Assembly (NCBI RefSeq): GCF_030409845.1
Contig: NZ_JAUFQQ010000005.1
Location: forward strand, 1,426,001-1,490,000
Length of the DNA stretch: 64,000 nucleotides
Reading direction: 5' to 3'
From: Flavobacterium branchiarum
Lineage (GTDB): Bacteria; Bacteroidota; Bacteroidia; Flavobacteriales; Flavobacteriaceae
Shown here: piece after piece, positions 45,248-54,519 of the stretch
Position numbering within the stretch: position 1 is the stretch's first letter
Layout of the letters: each line of letters begins with the position of its first letter
Notes under the pieces: generated by a model
What the model was told of the DNA's origin: nothing
Database searches by the model: none
Seen by the model: only the letters and a program-made list of their open reading frames with translations
Program-made: the position numbers and the translations under genes

Positions 45248-46448
45248 ATTCAAAATGATTTAGCATTCCATAATACTCATTCATAATATCATCCATAACG
45301 GTATTAAAATAATGCTTGCTTACTGTTCCCGTTCTACTATCTTTTATAGATTTTATTGTGCCATCAACATTGTCTATTTGATAAACATTAACTAAAGATG
45401 ATGAAATCCAAGAATCGCAACTTATATATTCTTTTTTTTCATTATCAGACAACTTATCCGAAATAAAACTACCCATTAAACAATTATTAATAGCGTATAA
45501 AACATAAGGACTATGCGTTGTAAGAGTCAAAGTATGATCTCGTTCACCTTGAATTTTATTAAATAAATAATATATCAAATCGCGCTGTGTCTCAGGAAAG
45601 AGATTTTGTTCTGGCTCTTCGATAATAAAATTTGTATTATTATACTGAATTGGCAAAGCTTCCTTTCCTTCAGGATAAAGAAAAACACTTCTACTTTTAC
45701 CTTCCTTATCAGTATAAGTAGCATTCACAATCTTTCCTGAATTTCTAAACCTCTTACTCAGATTATCCAATTCAGCAACAGAAAGAGATACTTCTTCATT
45801 GTAAAAACCATTAGTCAAATACTCAAATAACAGAACCAATGGTATAATAGATTGTAAACCACTTGATCCTACTCTTAAATTAATTTCATTATTGTTTCTT
45901 AAAGTAATTATATCTAAATCTTTCTCTTTGTCATTATGAAAGTTCACCCCTAAGTTCAATATCGAAAATGCTTCTTTTTTCTGAAAACTTCTTTTAGCAG
46001 AATACCAATCATAAACAAAACTCATTATATTATCAAATGGAGCCTTATAATTGCGTAAATCAGGCATAACAGAAACAAAATTCCTTTCCGAAGGGATATA
46101 AATATTTCTCGTTTTTTTATAATTTACCCCCTCTTGCTTCTCTTTTATACCCTCTTTTTCATCTCCCCACTTATATGAAATTTCAATAAAATCACTATTG
46201 TATTCAAAATAGGAGTTCTCAGAAAAATAGGCTTTACTTAATCTATGAAAATCTAAAAGTTGGTCTTCTATTTTCTCTTCATATTTACCATCCAACAAAT
46301 ATCTTTTTTCAACCCACTGACAATAACTGATAATTTTAGCAATAGTACTTTTACCACTACTTTGAGGCCCTGTGAAAACATTTACTTTATTTAATTCAAT
46401 TTCAATATCAGAAATTGGACCTATGTTCCTAATTATTAATTTTACCAT
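45237..46448 (-). CDS. AAA family ATPase (ABC/OLD-like), probable defence-system ATPase
   Basis: A 403-residue ABC-type ATPase without membrane part. Walker A is VFTGPQSSGKSTIAKI (about 24-39), a signature-like VGSSGLQSIIPL at about 193-204, Walker B FIIEEPEQNLFPETQRD (about 280-296) and the H-loop TTHSPYVLYAINN (about 315-327). This is the arrangement of OLD-family and AAA_15 ATPases used in phage defence (for example PARIS, Septu and Gabija), but there is no TOPRIM domain at its C-terminus. It overlaps the putative nuclease gene 44666..45247. The two sit between core genes (LuxE-like and tyrS), as expected for a small inserted defence cassette. Confidence 0.8.
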   Translation of the reverse strand: MVKLIIRNIGPISDIEIELNKVNVFTGPQSSGKSTIAKIISYCQWVEKRYLLDGKYEEKIEDQLLDFHRLSKAYFSENSYFEYNSDFIEISYKWGDEKEGIKEKQEGVNYKKTRNIYIPSERNFVSVMPDLRNYKAPFDNIMSFVYDWYSAKRSFQKKEAFSILNLGVNFHNDKEKDLDIITLRNNNEINLRVGSSGLQSIIPLVLLFEYLTNGFYNEEVSLSVAELDNLSKRFRNSGKIVNATYTDKEGKSRSVFLYPEGKEALPIQYNNTNFIIEEPEQNLFPETQRDLIYYLFNKIQGERDHTLTLTTHSPYVLYAINNCLMGSFISDKLSDNEKKEYISCDSWISSSLVNVYQIDNVDGTIKSIKDSRTGTVSKHYFNTVMDDIMNEYYGMLNHFEYEE

Positions 46449-46478
46449 CCTTTTGATATCTTAGATTAAAAAGCACCT

Positions 46479-47771
46479 TTAAACCACTCTTACTACAAAA
46501 TAATTTTTCTTTCCGCTTTGTAACAATACAAACTGGTTGTTGATTAAATCCTTAGCAGACAAAACAAACTCTTCGGTTATTTTTTCTCTGTTAACAGAAA
46601 TAGAATTGGCCGTTAGCGCACGTCTCGCTTCTCCATTTGATTTAAAGAAACCAGTTTTCTCATTAAGAACTACTATAATTTCTAATCCATTTTCTAGATC
46701 TGCTTTTGCAATTTCTGCTTGAGGCACACCATCAAAAACATCTAAGAAAGTCGCTTCATCTAATTGCTTTAAATCATCTGAAGTAGAATTTCCGAATAAT
46801 ATATTTGAGGCCTTAATTGCATTTTCTAAATCAGCAGCAGAATGTACCATTACAGTAATTTCTTCAGCCAATCGTTTTTGTAAAATACGCAAGTGTGGTG
46901 TTTCTCTGTGTTCGATCGTTAACGATTCGATTTCTTCTTTTGATAAGAAAGTGAAAATTTTAATATATTTTTCAGCATCAACATCAGAAGTATTCAACCA
47001 GTATTGGTAAAACTTGTATGGAGATGTTCTTGCAGCATCTAACCAAATATTTCCTCCTTCAGATTTTCCGAATTTAGTTCCATCTGCTTTTGTAATTAAA
47101 GGACAAGTTAAAGCATATGCTTTTCCGCTTTCCATTCTTCTTACCAATTCTGTTCCCGTAGTGATATTTCCCCACTGGTCACTTCCTCCCATTTGCAAAG
47201 TACATTGTTTGTTCTTATACAAATGCAAAAAGTCATATCCTTGTACTAACTGATAAGTAAACTCAGTAAACGACATTCCTTCGGCAGCCTCAGATGTTAG
47301 CCTTTTCTTCACAGAATCTTTAGCCATCATATAGTTAACCGTAATATGCTTACCTACATCACGAATAAAATCAAGGAATGAGAATTCCTTCATCCAATCA
47401 TAATTATTTACCAACTCGGCTGCATTAGCTGTATCTGAAGTAAAATCCAAAAATCGAGACAATTGCCCTTTTATAGCTTCTTGGTTATGACGTAATGTTG
47501 TTTCGTCAAGTAAATTTCTTTCATTCGATTTTCCTGATGGATCACCAATCATACCAGTTGCACCACCCACTAATGCTAATGGCTTGTGTCCTGATAATTG
47601 AAAGTGCTTTAACAACATCACCCCTACTAAGTGTCCTATATGCAATGAATCCGCAGTTGGATCAATTCCCACATATGCCACTCTCATTTGTTCCATCAAA
47701 TGTTCTTCAGTACCTGGCATAACGTCGTGAAGCATTCCTCTCCAAGTTACTTCTTCTATAAAATTTTTCAT
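46479..47771 (-). CDS. tyrS: Tyrosyl-tRNA synthetase
   Basis: A 430-residue class I synthetase. The HIGH-type motif is seen as [10 protein letters not shown], and the KMSKS-type loop as KFGKSEGG. The Tyr-binding [14 protein letters not shown] is at about 185-198, and a C-terminal S4-like RNA-binding domain is at about 360-430. The ATG at 47771 ([12 protein letters not shown]) is chosen because the longer frame would include the -7 box TATCTTTG (minus, 47790-47797) and is unlike other TyrS N-termini. It charges tRNA-Tyr. Confidence 0.96.
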   Translation of the reverse strand: MKNFIEEVTWRGMLHDVMPGTEEHLMEQMRVAYVGIDPTADSLHIGHLVGVMLLKHFQLSGHKPLALVGGATGMIGDPSGKSNERNLLDETTLRHNQEAIKGQLSRFLDFTSDTANAAELVNNYDWMKEFSFLDFIRDVGKHITVNYMMAKDSVKKRLTSEAAEGMSFTEFTYQLVQGYDFLHLYKNKQCTLQMGGSDQWGNITTGTELVRRMESGKAYALTCPLITKADGTKFGKSEGGNIWLDAARTSPYKFYQYWLNTSDVDAEKYIKIFTFLSKEEIESLTIEHRETPHLRILQKRLAEEITVMVHSAADLENAIKASNILFGNSTSDDLKQLDEATFLDVFDGVPQAEIAKADLENGLEIIVVLNEKTGFFKSNGEARRALTANSISVNREKITEEFVLSAKDLINNQFVLLQSGKKNYFVVRVV

Positions 47772-47789
47772 CTTTTTAGTCAATTTCCA

Positions 47790-47797
47790 CAAAGATA
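47790..47797 (-). promoter_or_regulatory. -7 box of tyrS
   Basis: TATCTTTG on the minus strand, 18 bases before the ATG at 47771. It decides the start against the longer open frame that begins at 47810. Confidence 0.6.
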
Positions 47798-47850
47798 GTT
47801 TTAATTGCACAATTTGAAAATCAATCTATCTAAAAATCCAACAATCTAAT

Positions 47851-47858
47851 TATCTTTA
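47851..47858 (+). promoter_or_regulatory. -7 box of the epimerase gene
   Basis: TATCTTTA is followed after only four bases (caaa) by the ATG at 47863, the same spacing as for rsgA, so the transcript is probably leaderless. Confidence 0.5.
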
Positions 47859-47862
47859 CAAA

Positions 47863-48864
47863 ATGGTTTTAGTAACAGGAGGAACAGGTTTAGTTGGAGC
47901 GCATTTATTACTTCATTTAATTGAAAATGGAGATCATGTTCGGGCAATTTATAGAAATAAAAGTAAAATAGAACGAACGAAGTCTGTTTTTGATCTATAT
48001 AAAAAGTCCCATTTATTCGAATCTATTCAATGGTTGGAAGCTGACATACTTGATGTTCCCTCTTTAGAAACTGCTTTTATTGATGTAGAATATGTTTATC
48101 ACTGTGCAGCAGTAATCTCATTTGATCCTAAGGACGAAGATTTAGTTCGAAAAACCAATATCGAAGGTACAGCAAACATTGTGAATTTCTGTATTGCAAA
48201 ACAAGTAAAAAAATTATGCTTTGTGAGTTCAATCGCAGCTCTTGGTGACCTTGCTCCTCACGAGTCTATTATTACCGAAGAAGTCGAATGGAATCCCGAA
48301 AAACCTCATAGTGATTATGCCATATCTAAATATGGTGCCGAAATAGAAGTTTGGCGTGGTTGGCAAGAAGGACTAGATATTGTTATTATAAATCCTGGAG
48401 TTATTTTAGGACCTATTCCAAAATCCAAAAGCGACGAAAAAGGAAGTGCCGAACTTTACACAAAAGTAGCCAACGGTCTCCCCTTTTACACTTTAGGCAG
48501 TACCGGATTTGTTACTATTGATGACGTTGTTAGGATTGCTGTAACTTTAATGAAAAGCGAGATAAAAAATGAACGCTTTACACTTATCTCTGACAACATT
48601 GTCTTTAGAGATGCATTAAATACAATTGCAGATGTACTAAAAGTAAAAAGACCTGCATATCATGCAAGCCCTTTATTTATGAAAATCATGTGGCGTATTG
48701 ACTGGTTTTTGTCTACTTTTTTCCCGAAGAAAAGACAGATTACCAAAGCAACCGCAAAATCGTCTTATACTAAAGATATATATTCGAATGAGAAAATAAA
48801 AACAGCTTTAAAAACTGACTTTAAAGATATTCATGAATACATTAAAGAAGTGGCAACTTTATAA
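47863..48864 (+). CDS. NAD-dependent epimerase/dehydratase (extended SDR)
   Basis: A 333-residue extended short-chain dehydrogenase. The N-terminal VTGGTGLVGAHLLLHL (residues 4-19) binds NAD(P), the catalytic YAISK is at about 152-156 with upstream SSIAALGD, and the C-terminal substrate domain is of dihydroflavonol-reductase/epimerase type. The substrate is unknown. Its start codon is four bases from a -7 box. It is convergent with the DUF4296 lipoprotein gene. Confidence 0.87.
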   Translation: MVLVTGGTGLVGAHLLLHLIENGDHVRAIYRNKSKIERTKSVFDLYKKSHLFESIQWLEADILDVPSLETAFIDVEYVYHCAAVISFDPKDEDLVRKTNIEGTANIVNFCIAKQVKKLCFVSSIAALGDLAPHESIITEEVEWNPEKPHSDYAISKYGAEIEVWRGWQEGLDIVIINPGVILGPIPKSKSDEKGSAELYTKVANGLPFYTLGSTGFVTIDDVVRIAVTLMKSEIKNERFTLISDNIVFRDALNTIADVLKVKRPAYHASPLFMKIMWRIDWFLSTFFPKKRQITKATAKSSYTKDIYSNEKIKTALKTDFKDIHEYIKEVATL

Positions 48865-48877
48865 GAAACATACTTAA

Positions 48878-49351
48878 TTACTTAAGTGTTGCTTTCTTTT
48901 TAAGCGAGTCTACTTTTACTTCTTTTGTCAATCTCTGTTTAACCTCAATAGAATCTTTTTTTATAGCCTTACTCTTTTTCTTAAGCAATTGCTCTTTCTT
49001 TTTTTCTAGCTTAACTAAAGAATCAAATTTCTTTTCGTTTTTTACTAAACGTGCACCTACCTCATCAAACATAACCTTATAATCATTATAATTTGCGGCA
49101 TAATACATATTGCTCTTAACAAATTGCAAACTATCTACTTTGTATTTTTTCAACACAAACCTAGTCGGATTAGTATCACAAGAATCTAACGACATTGGAT
49201 TTTGATATTTAATAGCTTCCAACAATGATAAATCATACATAATATCTATCATCTTAGCTCTCTCAACAAGTCGCTCTGGTTTTTTAACCAATTCTTTTTT
49301 GCATCCAACAGCAAAGAATAATACCGAAATAATTATGATTATTTTCTTCAT
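48878..49351 (-). CDS. DUF4296 family lipoprotein
   Basis: A 157-residue protein with a lipoprotein signal (VLFFAVGCKK, Cys at residue 17), the DUF4296-like helical segment RAKMIDIMYDLSLLEAIKYQ (about 31-50) and a highly charged Lys-rich C-terminal third. The function is unknown. It starts three bases after the dihydroorotase stop and is probably in its transcript, an arrangement I recall as common in Flavobacteria. Confidence 0.83.
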   Translation of the reverse strand: MKKIIIIISVLFFAVGCKKELVKKPERLVERAKMIDIMYDLSLLEAIKYQNPMSLDSCDTNPTRFVLKKYKVDSLQFVKSNMYYAANYNDYKVMFDEVGARLVKNEKKFDSLVKLEKKKEQLLKKKSKAIKKDSIEVKQRLTKEVKVDSLKKKATLK

Positions 49352-49354
49352 ATC

Positions 49355-50695
49355 CTATCTATCAAATAATAATCTTTTCCCAGCATGAACATTTTTTACC
49401 TTAAAAGAATTATAAACCAATTGTCCGTTTACAAAAGTGTGTGTAATTCTTGATTTAAAAGTAAACCCTTCAAATGGTGACCATTTACATTTAGATAAAA
49501 TATTATCTGCATTTACACTCCAAGGCAACCCTGCATTCACAATTACCAAATCGGCATAATAGCCTTCTTTGATGAATCCTCTCTTTTCAATTTTGAAAAT
49601 CTTAGCAGGATTGTGACACATTTTTTCAACTATTTTCTCAACACTAATTTTTCCTTGGTGATGTGCTTCAAACATAGCTACAACAGCATGCTGAACCAAA
49701 GGCCCTCCAGAAGGAGCTTTTAGATATGATTCTTTCTTTTCTTCTTTAGTATGGGGCGCATGATCTGTTGCAATAACATCTATTCGTCCATCAAGTAAAG
49801 CTTCCCAAAGTACTTTTCTGTCATCGGCTGTTTTTACAGCAGGATTCCATTTAATGAAATTCCCTTTAGTTTTATAATCCTCGTCTGTAAACCACAGGTG
49901 ATGAATACAAACTTCGGCAGTAATTTTCTTTTCTTCCAAAGGAATTTTGTTTGTAAACAATTCCATTTCTTTTGCAGTCGAAAGATGAAAGATATGCAAA
50001 CGCGCTCCAGTTTTTTTAGCCAATGCAACAGCTTTGGATGAAGATATATAACACGCTTCGGCACTACGAATTAAATGATGCGCCGTTACAGGAACATCGT
50101 CACCATACTCTTCTTTATATTTAGCTAGATTATTTTGTATTGTAGTTTCATCCTCGCAATGTACCGCTATTAACATTTCTGTACTTGAGAATATCTTTTC
50201 GAGTGTGGCTTCATTGTCAACCAACATATTTCCGGTTGATGAACCTAAAAATATTTTTATTCCCGCTACATTCTTTGGATTTGTTTTTAGGACTTCCTCC
50301 AAATTATCATTGGTTGCCCCCATCATAAACGAATAATTCGCGTATGACTTCTTTGAAGCTATTTGGTATTTCTCTTCAAGTATTTCCTGAGTTACTGCAT
50401 TAGGCACCGTATTAGGTTGCTCGATAAACGAAGTGATTCCTCCAGCAACGGCTGCTTTCGATTCTGATTCGATATCCCCTTTATGCGTTAATCCTGGTTC
50501 TCTAAAATGCACTTGATCATCAATTGCACCTGGCATTAAATAACTTCCTTCGGCATCAATAACAATACAGTTAGACGACTTCAGACTTATACTGTCCGAA
50601 ATTTCTACAATTAAATCATTCTCGATTAACAAATCGCCTTCAAAAATTGACCCTTCGTTTACGATTTTAGCGTTTTTTATTAATATCCTATTCAT
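49355..50695 (-). CDS. pyrC: Dihydroorotase (pyrimidine synthesis), HxH-variant
   Basis: A 446-residue amidohydrolase. Most metal-site residues are visible: the carboxylated Lys in AGIKIFLGSSTG (about 143-154), His in AVHCED and in ARLHIFHLSTA, and Asp in IATDHAPHT (about 303-311). The first metal motif, normally DxHxH, reads IDDQVHFREPG, with Gln at the first His position. The remaining His, Arg and Glu of HFREPG are normal. I recall this variant from other Bacteroidota, so it may be a family trait. The enzyme closes carbamoyl aspartate to dihydroorotate. It sits between the GT2 gene and the DUF4296 gene. Confidence 0.9.
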   Translation of the reverse strand: MNRILIKNAKIVNEGSIFEGDLLIENDLIVEISDSISLKSSNCIVIDAEGSYLMPGAIDDQVHFREPGLTHKGDIESESKAAVAGGITSFIEQPNTVPNAVTQEILEEKYQIASKKSYANYSFMMGATNDNLEEVLKTNPKNVAGIKIFLGSSTGNMLVDNEATLEKIFSSTEMLIAVHCEDETTIQNNLAKYKEEYGDDVPVTAHHLIRSAEACYISSSKAVALAKKTGARLHIFHLSTAKEMELFTNKIPLEEKKITAEVCIHHLWFTDEDYKTKGNFIKWNPAVKTADDRKVLWEALLDGRIDVIATDHAPHTKEEKKESYLKAPSGGPLVQHAVVAMFEAHHQGKISVEKIVEKMCHNPAKIFKIEKRGFIKEGYYADLVIVNAGLPWSVNADNILSKCKWSPFEGFTFKSRITHTFVNGQLVYNSFKVKNVHAGKRLLFDR

Positions 50696-50705
50696 TCTAA
50701 TTGTT

Positions 50706-51431
50706 TTATAAAGAATTGACTAATTTTTTTAGTCGGAGCGAAATAACTCCAAAAATTGCCTCTTTGATAATAGCATTACTCATTTTAGAAACTCCCTTTG
50801 TTCTATCCGTAAAAATGATTGGAACTTCGGTAATTTGAAATTTTTTACAATATGTTCTATATTTCATTTCGATTTGAAAAGCATATCCAACAAATTTAAT
50901 TTTGTTAAGATTAATAGCTTCTAAAACCTCTCTTTTGTAACAAACAAAACCCGCAGTGGCGTCATGAATTTTCATACCCGTTATGAATTTTACATAAACA
51001 GATGCAAAATAAGACATCAGCACACGGCTTAATGGCCAGTTTACAACATTCACCCCTTTTACATATCTGGAACCAATTGCAAGATCAGCTCCTCCAAAAT
51101 GGCAAGCATCAAAAAGTTTTTCAAGATCATTAGGATTATGCGAAAAATCGGCATCCATTTCGAATATATAATCATATTTTCGATCCAAAGCCCATTTAAA
51201 TCCATGAACATAAGCAGTACCTAATCCAGCTTTCTTAGCTCTGTTTTCTATAAACAACCTTCCTTCAAATTCTTCTTGAAGCATAACAACTTTATCTGCA
51301 GTACGATCTGGCGAGTTATCATCGACAATAAGAAGGTGAAAGGGTTTATGTTGCGAAAGCACAGCCCTAATAATGCTTTCAATGTTTTCAATTTCGTTGT
51401 AAGTGGGAATTATAACAATACAATCATTCAT
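50706..51431 (-). CDS. Polyprenol-phosphate mannosyltransferase-like glycosyltransferase (GT2)
   Basis: A 241-residue GT2 enzyme that starts MNDCIVIIPTYNEIENIESI, with the DDNSPDRT motif (about 37-44) and EMDADFSHNP (about 95-104), whose DAD binds the metal-nucleotide sugar. It resembles dolichyl-phosphate mannose synthases without a membrane domain. The start at 51431 is preferred over 51479 because a good -7 box (TACTTTTG, minus, 51452-51459) would otherwise lie inside the gene. It runs toward pyrC with a 10-base gap. Confidence 0.9.
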   Translation of the reverse strand: MNDCIVIIPTYNEIENIESIIRAVLSQHKPFHLLIVDDNSPDRTADKVVMLQEEFEGRLFIENRAKKAGLGTAYVHGFKWALDRKYDYIFEMDADFSHNPNDLEKLFDACHFGGADLAIGSRYVKGVNVVNWPLSRVLMSYFASVYVKFITGMKIHDATAGFVCYKREVLEAINLNKIKFVGYAFQIEMKYRTYCKKFQITEVPIIFTDRTKGVSKMSNAIIKEAIFGVISLRLKKLVNSL

Positions 51432-51451
51432 TTTTCCGAGTAATTTCAACG

Positions 51452-51459
51452 CAAAAGTA
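51452..51459 (-). promoter_or_regulatory. -7 box of the GT2 gene
   Basis: TACTTTTG on the minus strand, 20 bases before the ATG at 51431, decides the start. Confidence 0.55.
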
Positions 51460-51521
51460 AACTTTTTATAGCATTTCATTCATAATAAAGTTATAATAAA
51501 AGTAATGATACAAAAAATTAC

Positions 51522-51529
51522 TAATTTTG
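51522..51529 (+). promoter_or_regulatory. -7 box of the DUF4271 gene
   Basis: TAATTTTG, seven bases before the ATG at 51537, predicts a very short leader. Confidence 0.5.
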
Positions 51530-51536
51530 CATTGCT

Positions 51537-52205
51537 ATGATTGAACACCTTCATCCAAGAATTACTGAAAATAAAGACTGGGCAACACTTTTATTTGTGT
51601 TATGCTTTGCAGTTATTGCTATAACAAAATCAATTTACGAGACTCGTTTTCTCGATTTCTCCAGATTAATTTTTTCTGATAAATACGCCAAAATTTATCG
51701 AGACAGTAACCATATAAAAAGTGGATTTACGATCTGCTTATTTTTCATACAAATCATTTCATTTGCCTTTTTCGTACAACTCACACTTAGTAGTTTTGGT
51801 TATGCATCAAAAACCGATTGGCAACTATACATCCAAATAGTAACCTTATTAGCTTTCTTTATTTTATCGAAATATTTAATCGAAAAAATAATTGCAACAT
51901 CGTTCAATATTGAAGAATTTAACGAGCACTTTAATCTACAAAAAGTAAGTTACAGAGCTTATATCGGTTTTTTAATACTCCCTATCAATGCTATTTTGTT
52001 CTATTATGATGGTGTTTCAAAAAATGTACTACTAATAATTCTAGCTATATCACTATGTATCAGCTTATTCTCTTATTTCATTTCAATTAAGAACTATCAA
52101 AATGCAATATTGAGTAAGTTATTTTATTTTATTTTGTATCTTTGCACTCTTGAAATAGCACCTTATTATTTTATATATTATTGGTTTACCAAACAGGGGG
52201 CTTAG
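51537..52205 (+). CDS. DUF4271 family membrane protein
   Basis: A 222-residue protein with about six membrane helices (roughly 17-37, 64-86, 99-118, 140-158, 166-184 and 193-213). The family is restricted to Bacteroidota and has no known function. It lies 15 bases before hemD and shares its transcript, so a link to heme or to envelope biogenesis is possible but unproven. Confidence 0.85.
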   Translation: MIEHLHPRITENKDWATLLFVLCFAVIAITKSIYETRFLDFSRLIFSDKYAKIYRDSNHIKSGFTICLFFIQIISFAFFVQLTLSSFGYASKTDWQLYIQIVTLLAFFILSKYLIEKIIATSFNIEEFNEHFNLQKVSYRAYIGFLILPINAILFYYDGVSKNVLLIILAISLCISLFSYFISIKNYQNAILSKLFYFILYLCTLEIAPYYFIYYWFTKQGA

Positions 52206-52220
52206 AAAATAGTACAACAT

Positions 52221-52970
52221 ATGAAAGTGAAAACAATTTTGGTATCACAGCCTGAACCTAAGGTGGAAAACTCCCCTTATTTTGAGCTCCAACAGAAACA
52301 CAAAATAAAAATTGATTTCAGACCTTTCATTCACGTGGAGGGAGTAAACGCGAAAGAGATTCGACTTCAAAAAATCGACCTTAATCATTACACTGCGATC
52401 ATATTAACAAGCAGAAATGCTGTTGATCATTTTTTCAGAGTAGCTGAAGAAATGCGCTACAAAGTTCCTGAAGGATTAAAATATTTTTGTCAATCTGAAG
52501 CTGTTGCTTTTTACCTACAAAAATATGTAGTGTATAGAAAACGTAAAATTTACGTTGGTGCAAAAGATTTTGCAGATCTATCTCCATTAATCAAAAAGTA
52601 CAAAGACGAAAAATTCTTACTACCTGCTTCTGATCAATTAAATGCTGATGCGCCTATTACTTTAAATAATTTAAAAGTAGACTGGACTCAAGCAATTTTT
52701 TACAAAACGGTAATGAGTGATTTGACAGATTTGGCAGATGTTTATTATGATGTCTTAGCTTTTTTCAGTCCAACTGGAATTAAGTCATTATTTAAAAACT
52801 TTCCTGATTTCAAACAAAACGAAACTAGGATAGCTGTTTTTGGAAGCACTACTCAAAAAGAAGCTTTAGATTATGGATTAAGAATAGATATTCTTGCTCC
52901 AACCCCTGAAACTCCGTCTATGACAATGGCATTAGAGAAATATATTGCAGAAGCAAACAAAGGAAAATAA
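52221..52970 (+). CDS. hemD: Uroporphyrinogen-III synthase
   Basis: A 249-residue two-domain protein. It begins VKTILVSQPEP and has IILTSRNAVDHFFRV (about 54-68) and LAFFSPTGIKSLFKNF (about 177-192), the two Ser/Thr-rich loops that line the HemD cleft, and ends APTPETPSMTMALEKYI. It cyclises hydroxymethylbilane with inversion of ring D on the way to heme. A terminator follows. Confidence 0.88.
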   Translation: MKVKTILVSQPEPKVENSPYFELQQKHKIKIDFRPFIHVEGVNAKEIRLQKIDLNHYTAIILTSRNAVDHFFRVAEEMRYKVPEGLKYFCQSEAVAFYLQKYVVYRKRKIYVGAKDFADLSPLIKKYKDEKFLLPASDQLNADAPITLNNLKVDWTQAIFYKTVMSDLTDLADVYYDVLAFFSPTGIKSLFKNFPDFKQNETRIAVFGSTTQKEALDYGLRIDILAPTPETPSMTMALEKYIAEANKGK

Positions 52971-52989
52971 TTTCTTTTATCTAAATAAT

Positions 52990-53019
52990 AAAAAAGCTGC
53001 GAATTTCGCGGCTTTTTTT
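52990..53019 (+). terminator. Terminator of hemD
   Basis: AAAGCTGCG and CGCGGCTTT pair with one G-U pair and a short AATTT loop, followed by a T run. Confidence 0.85.
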
Positions 53020-53047
53020 ATGCCCAAAAACCACAAACAGACCAATA

Positions 53048-53250
53048 CGAATAGACGAAGTAATCGCACCTAGTAGCTCAACGATCCAGGAATACTTTGC
53101 GTTGGTTTTTTACGGAGATTACTTCGTCTATTCGCTTCGCTCGGGTCTTCGTTCCTCAGAAAGACAAGATTGTGGTTAAAAAAATCTTACTACTCCACAA
53201 ATTTTCGTATTGCCCCTTGTTCTTTTCTCAGAGTGACAAGTCTACGGTTG
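53048..53250. repeat. Dispersed intergenic repeat, copy 1 (left flank of the effector array)
   Basis: An element of about 200 bp whose first part is bounded by a perfect 17-bp inverted repeat (53048-53064 and 53118-53134, arms CGAATAGACGAAGTAAT and its complement). The part GTAGCTCAACGATCCAGGAA lies in the loop, followed by TTCGCTTCGCTCGGGTCTTC and AAGACAAGATTGTGGTTAAA. The same order recurs in the same orientation at 63587-63789. The remaining bases of the 52971-53321 gap show no gene. Confidence 0.85.
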
Positions 53251-53321
53251 TTTAATGCGCAGACAACCTCAAATCTACTTCACACAATTCTCCCTTTCCA
53301 AAAATTGAATTACGGTTTGTT

Positions 53322-54509
53322 TTATCGTACATCGTAAACTTCTACTTTTGAGTTTGGAATTTCAACTTCGGCGTTAGGAGATTTTAAATATACTTTACCC
53401 GAATATAAAGGCTTGTTGATGTTACTTTTTTTAATTTCTTTATCGAACTTTATTTGCAATTCGACATTTTCATTTTGAGCAAAAAAAGCTTTAAAACGCT
53501 CCATTAATTGAATATTAAAAGTTCGTTGTTCTAGAACATCTCTTATGTGGTCATTTTCATATGTTGTTTTGCCATCAAGTAAATCTGTCCAGATACGAAC
53601 TTTTAATCCTCTGGAAAATTGATCTTTGACCAAAATCTCCATACTTATCGGAACTGCTTTCCCATTGTTGGTATCCGTTAAAAATTCCATATCCGTATTC
53701 TTTTTACTGATAACTTCATTATTCATGAAAAAAATATCGTAATCATAAATTTCAAAATCTGCTCTATTAGTACCTATTTTATACTGGTAGCGCAGCAGAC
53801 GGTCTTTAAAATACGCATTGCTGATGGTATTGTTCGCCATTTGTTCCTGAACAAATGCTGGCATTTTTTTTCTACGCAAATTAAGTAATACCGATTTTTC
53901 CCCTTTTTGAAAACTATTCCACTCAACCGCTGTTTCGTGTGCTTGATAAGTTCCAATTTCTTTTTTACCTAATCCCCCAATCCATAACGTTACCAAACCC
54001 TCTGGAGCAAATCCTAGTGTTAACGTGTGATATTTGTTTTTATACTCTTTACCATCCATACCTGTGGTACTTCCGTAATCCCTTTTAAAAATATCATACA
54101 TTTTTTTTTGAGGCAACTCAAAATCACCCGTAAAGAACTTATCTTCTGCATAGGAAAACCAAGTTAACCGCATTCGTTCTGGGACTTTTTTTCTTTTATC
54201 ATTAACGACCACACTGCCGCTACTTGATCCCCAAGTATCATTTAGATACCCTCTTGATATCCATATACTATGATTATCTGATAAAACAAAACTACCATCA
54301 ACAACCTCTACAGGACAACTTTCGTCTGCTCCAGTTTCTGGCATCCATTCAACTTTTTCTATTTTTACAAGCATTTCTTTTTGTTTTTCTTTATTTAAAA
54401 AATAGTACGCTAAGGGTATTTCTTTTTTCTTCCATAAATCACTCCCAATTTTAAATAATACCAACAGGCATATTAATGCATAAATTTTGTTTAAAATATT
54501 TATTTTCAT
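53322..54509 (-). CDS. DUF2931 protein, copy A (probable T6SS immunity protein)
   Basis: A 395-residue protein. An N-terminal hydrophobic segment (residues about 6-22) without a valid lipobox acts as a membrane anchor, and the rest would be periplasmic. The DUF2931 pattern is clear: PERMRLTWFSYAEDKFFTGD (about 110-129), FELPQKKMYDIF, and TLGFAPEGLVTLWIGGLGKK (about 164-183). It is the last of four tandem copies. DUF2931 proteins are often found beside T6SS lipase genes, so an immunity role against the DUF2235 enzyme is likely but not proven. Compared with the others it has SIWISRGYLND at about 81-91. Confidence 0.85.
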   Translation of the reverse strand: MKINILNKIYALICLLVLFKIGSDLWKKKEIPLAYYFLNKEKQKEMLVKIEKVEWMPETGADESCPVEVVDGSFVLSDNHSIWISRGYLNDTWGSSSGSVVVNDKRKKVPERMRLTWFSYAEDKFFTGDFELPQKKMYDIFKRDYGSTTGMDGKEYKNKYHTLTLGFAPEGLVTLWIGGLGKKEIGTYQAHETAVEWNSFQKGEKSVLLNLRRKKMPAFVQEQMANNTISNAYFKDRLLRYQYKIGTNRADFEIYDYDIFFMNNEVISKKNTDMEFLTDTNNGKAVPISMEILVKDQFSRGLKVRIWTDLLDGKTTYENDHIRDVLEQRTFNIQLMERFKAFFAQNENVELQIKFDKEIKKSNINKPLYSGKVYLKSPNAEVEIPNSKVEVYDVR

Positions 54510-54519
54510 ACTTCTATTA

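Noticed and set aside
47772..47810. Thirteen-codon N-terminal extension of tyrS
   Set aside because: It would contain the -7 box and is unlike usual TyrS starts; the ATG at 47771 is better.
51432..51479. Sixteen-codon N-terminal extension of the GT2 gene
   Set aside because: It contains the likely promoter (TACTTTTG); GT2 enzymes of this type start close to the IIPTYNE motif.
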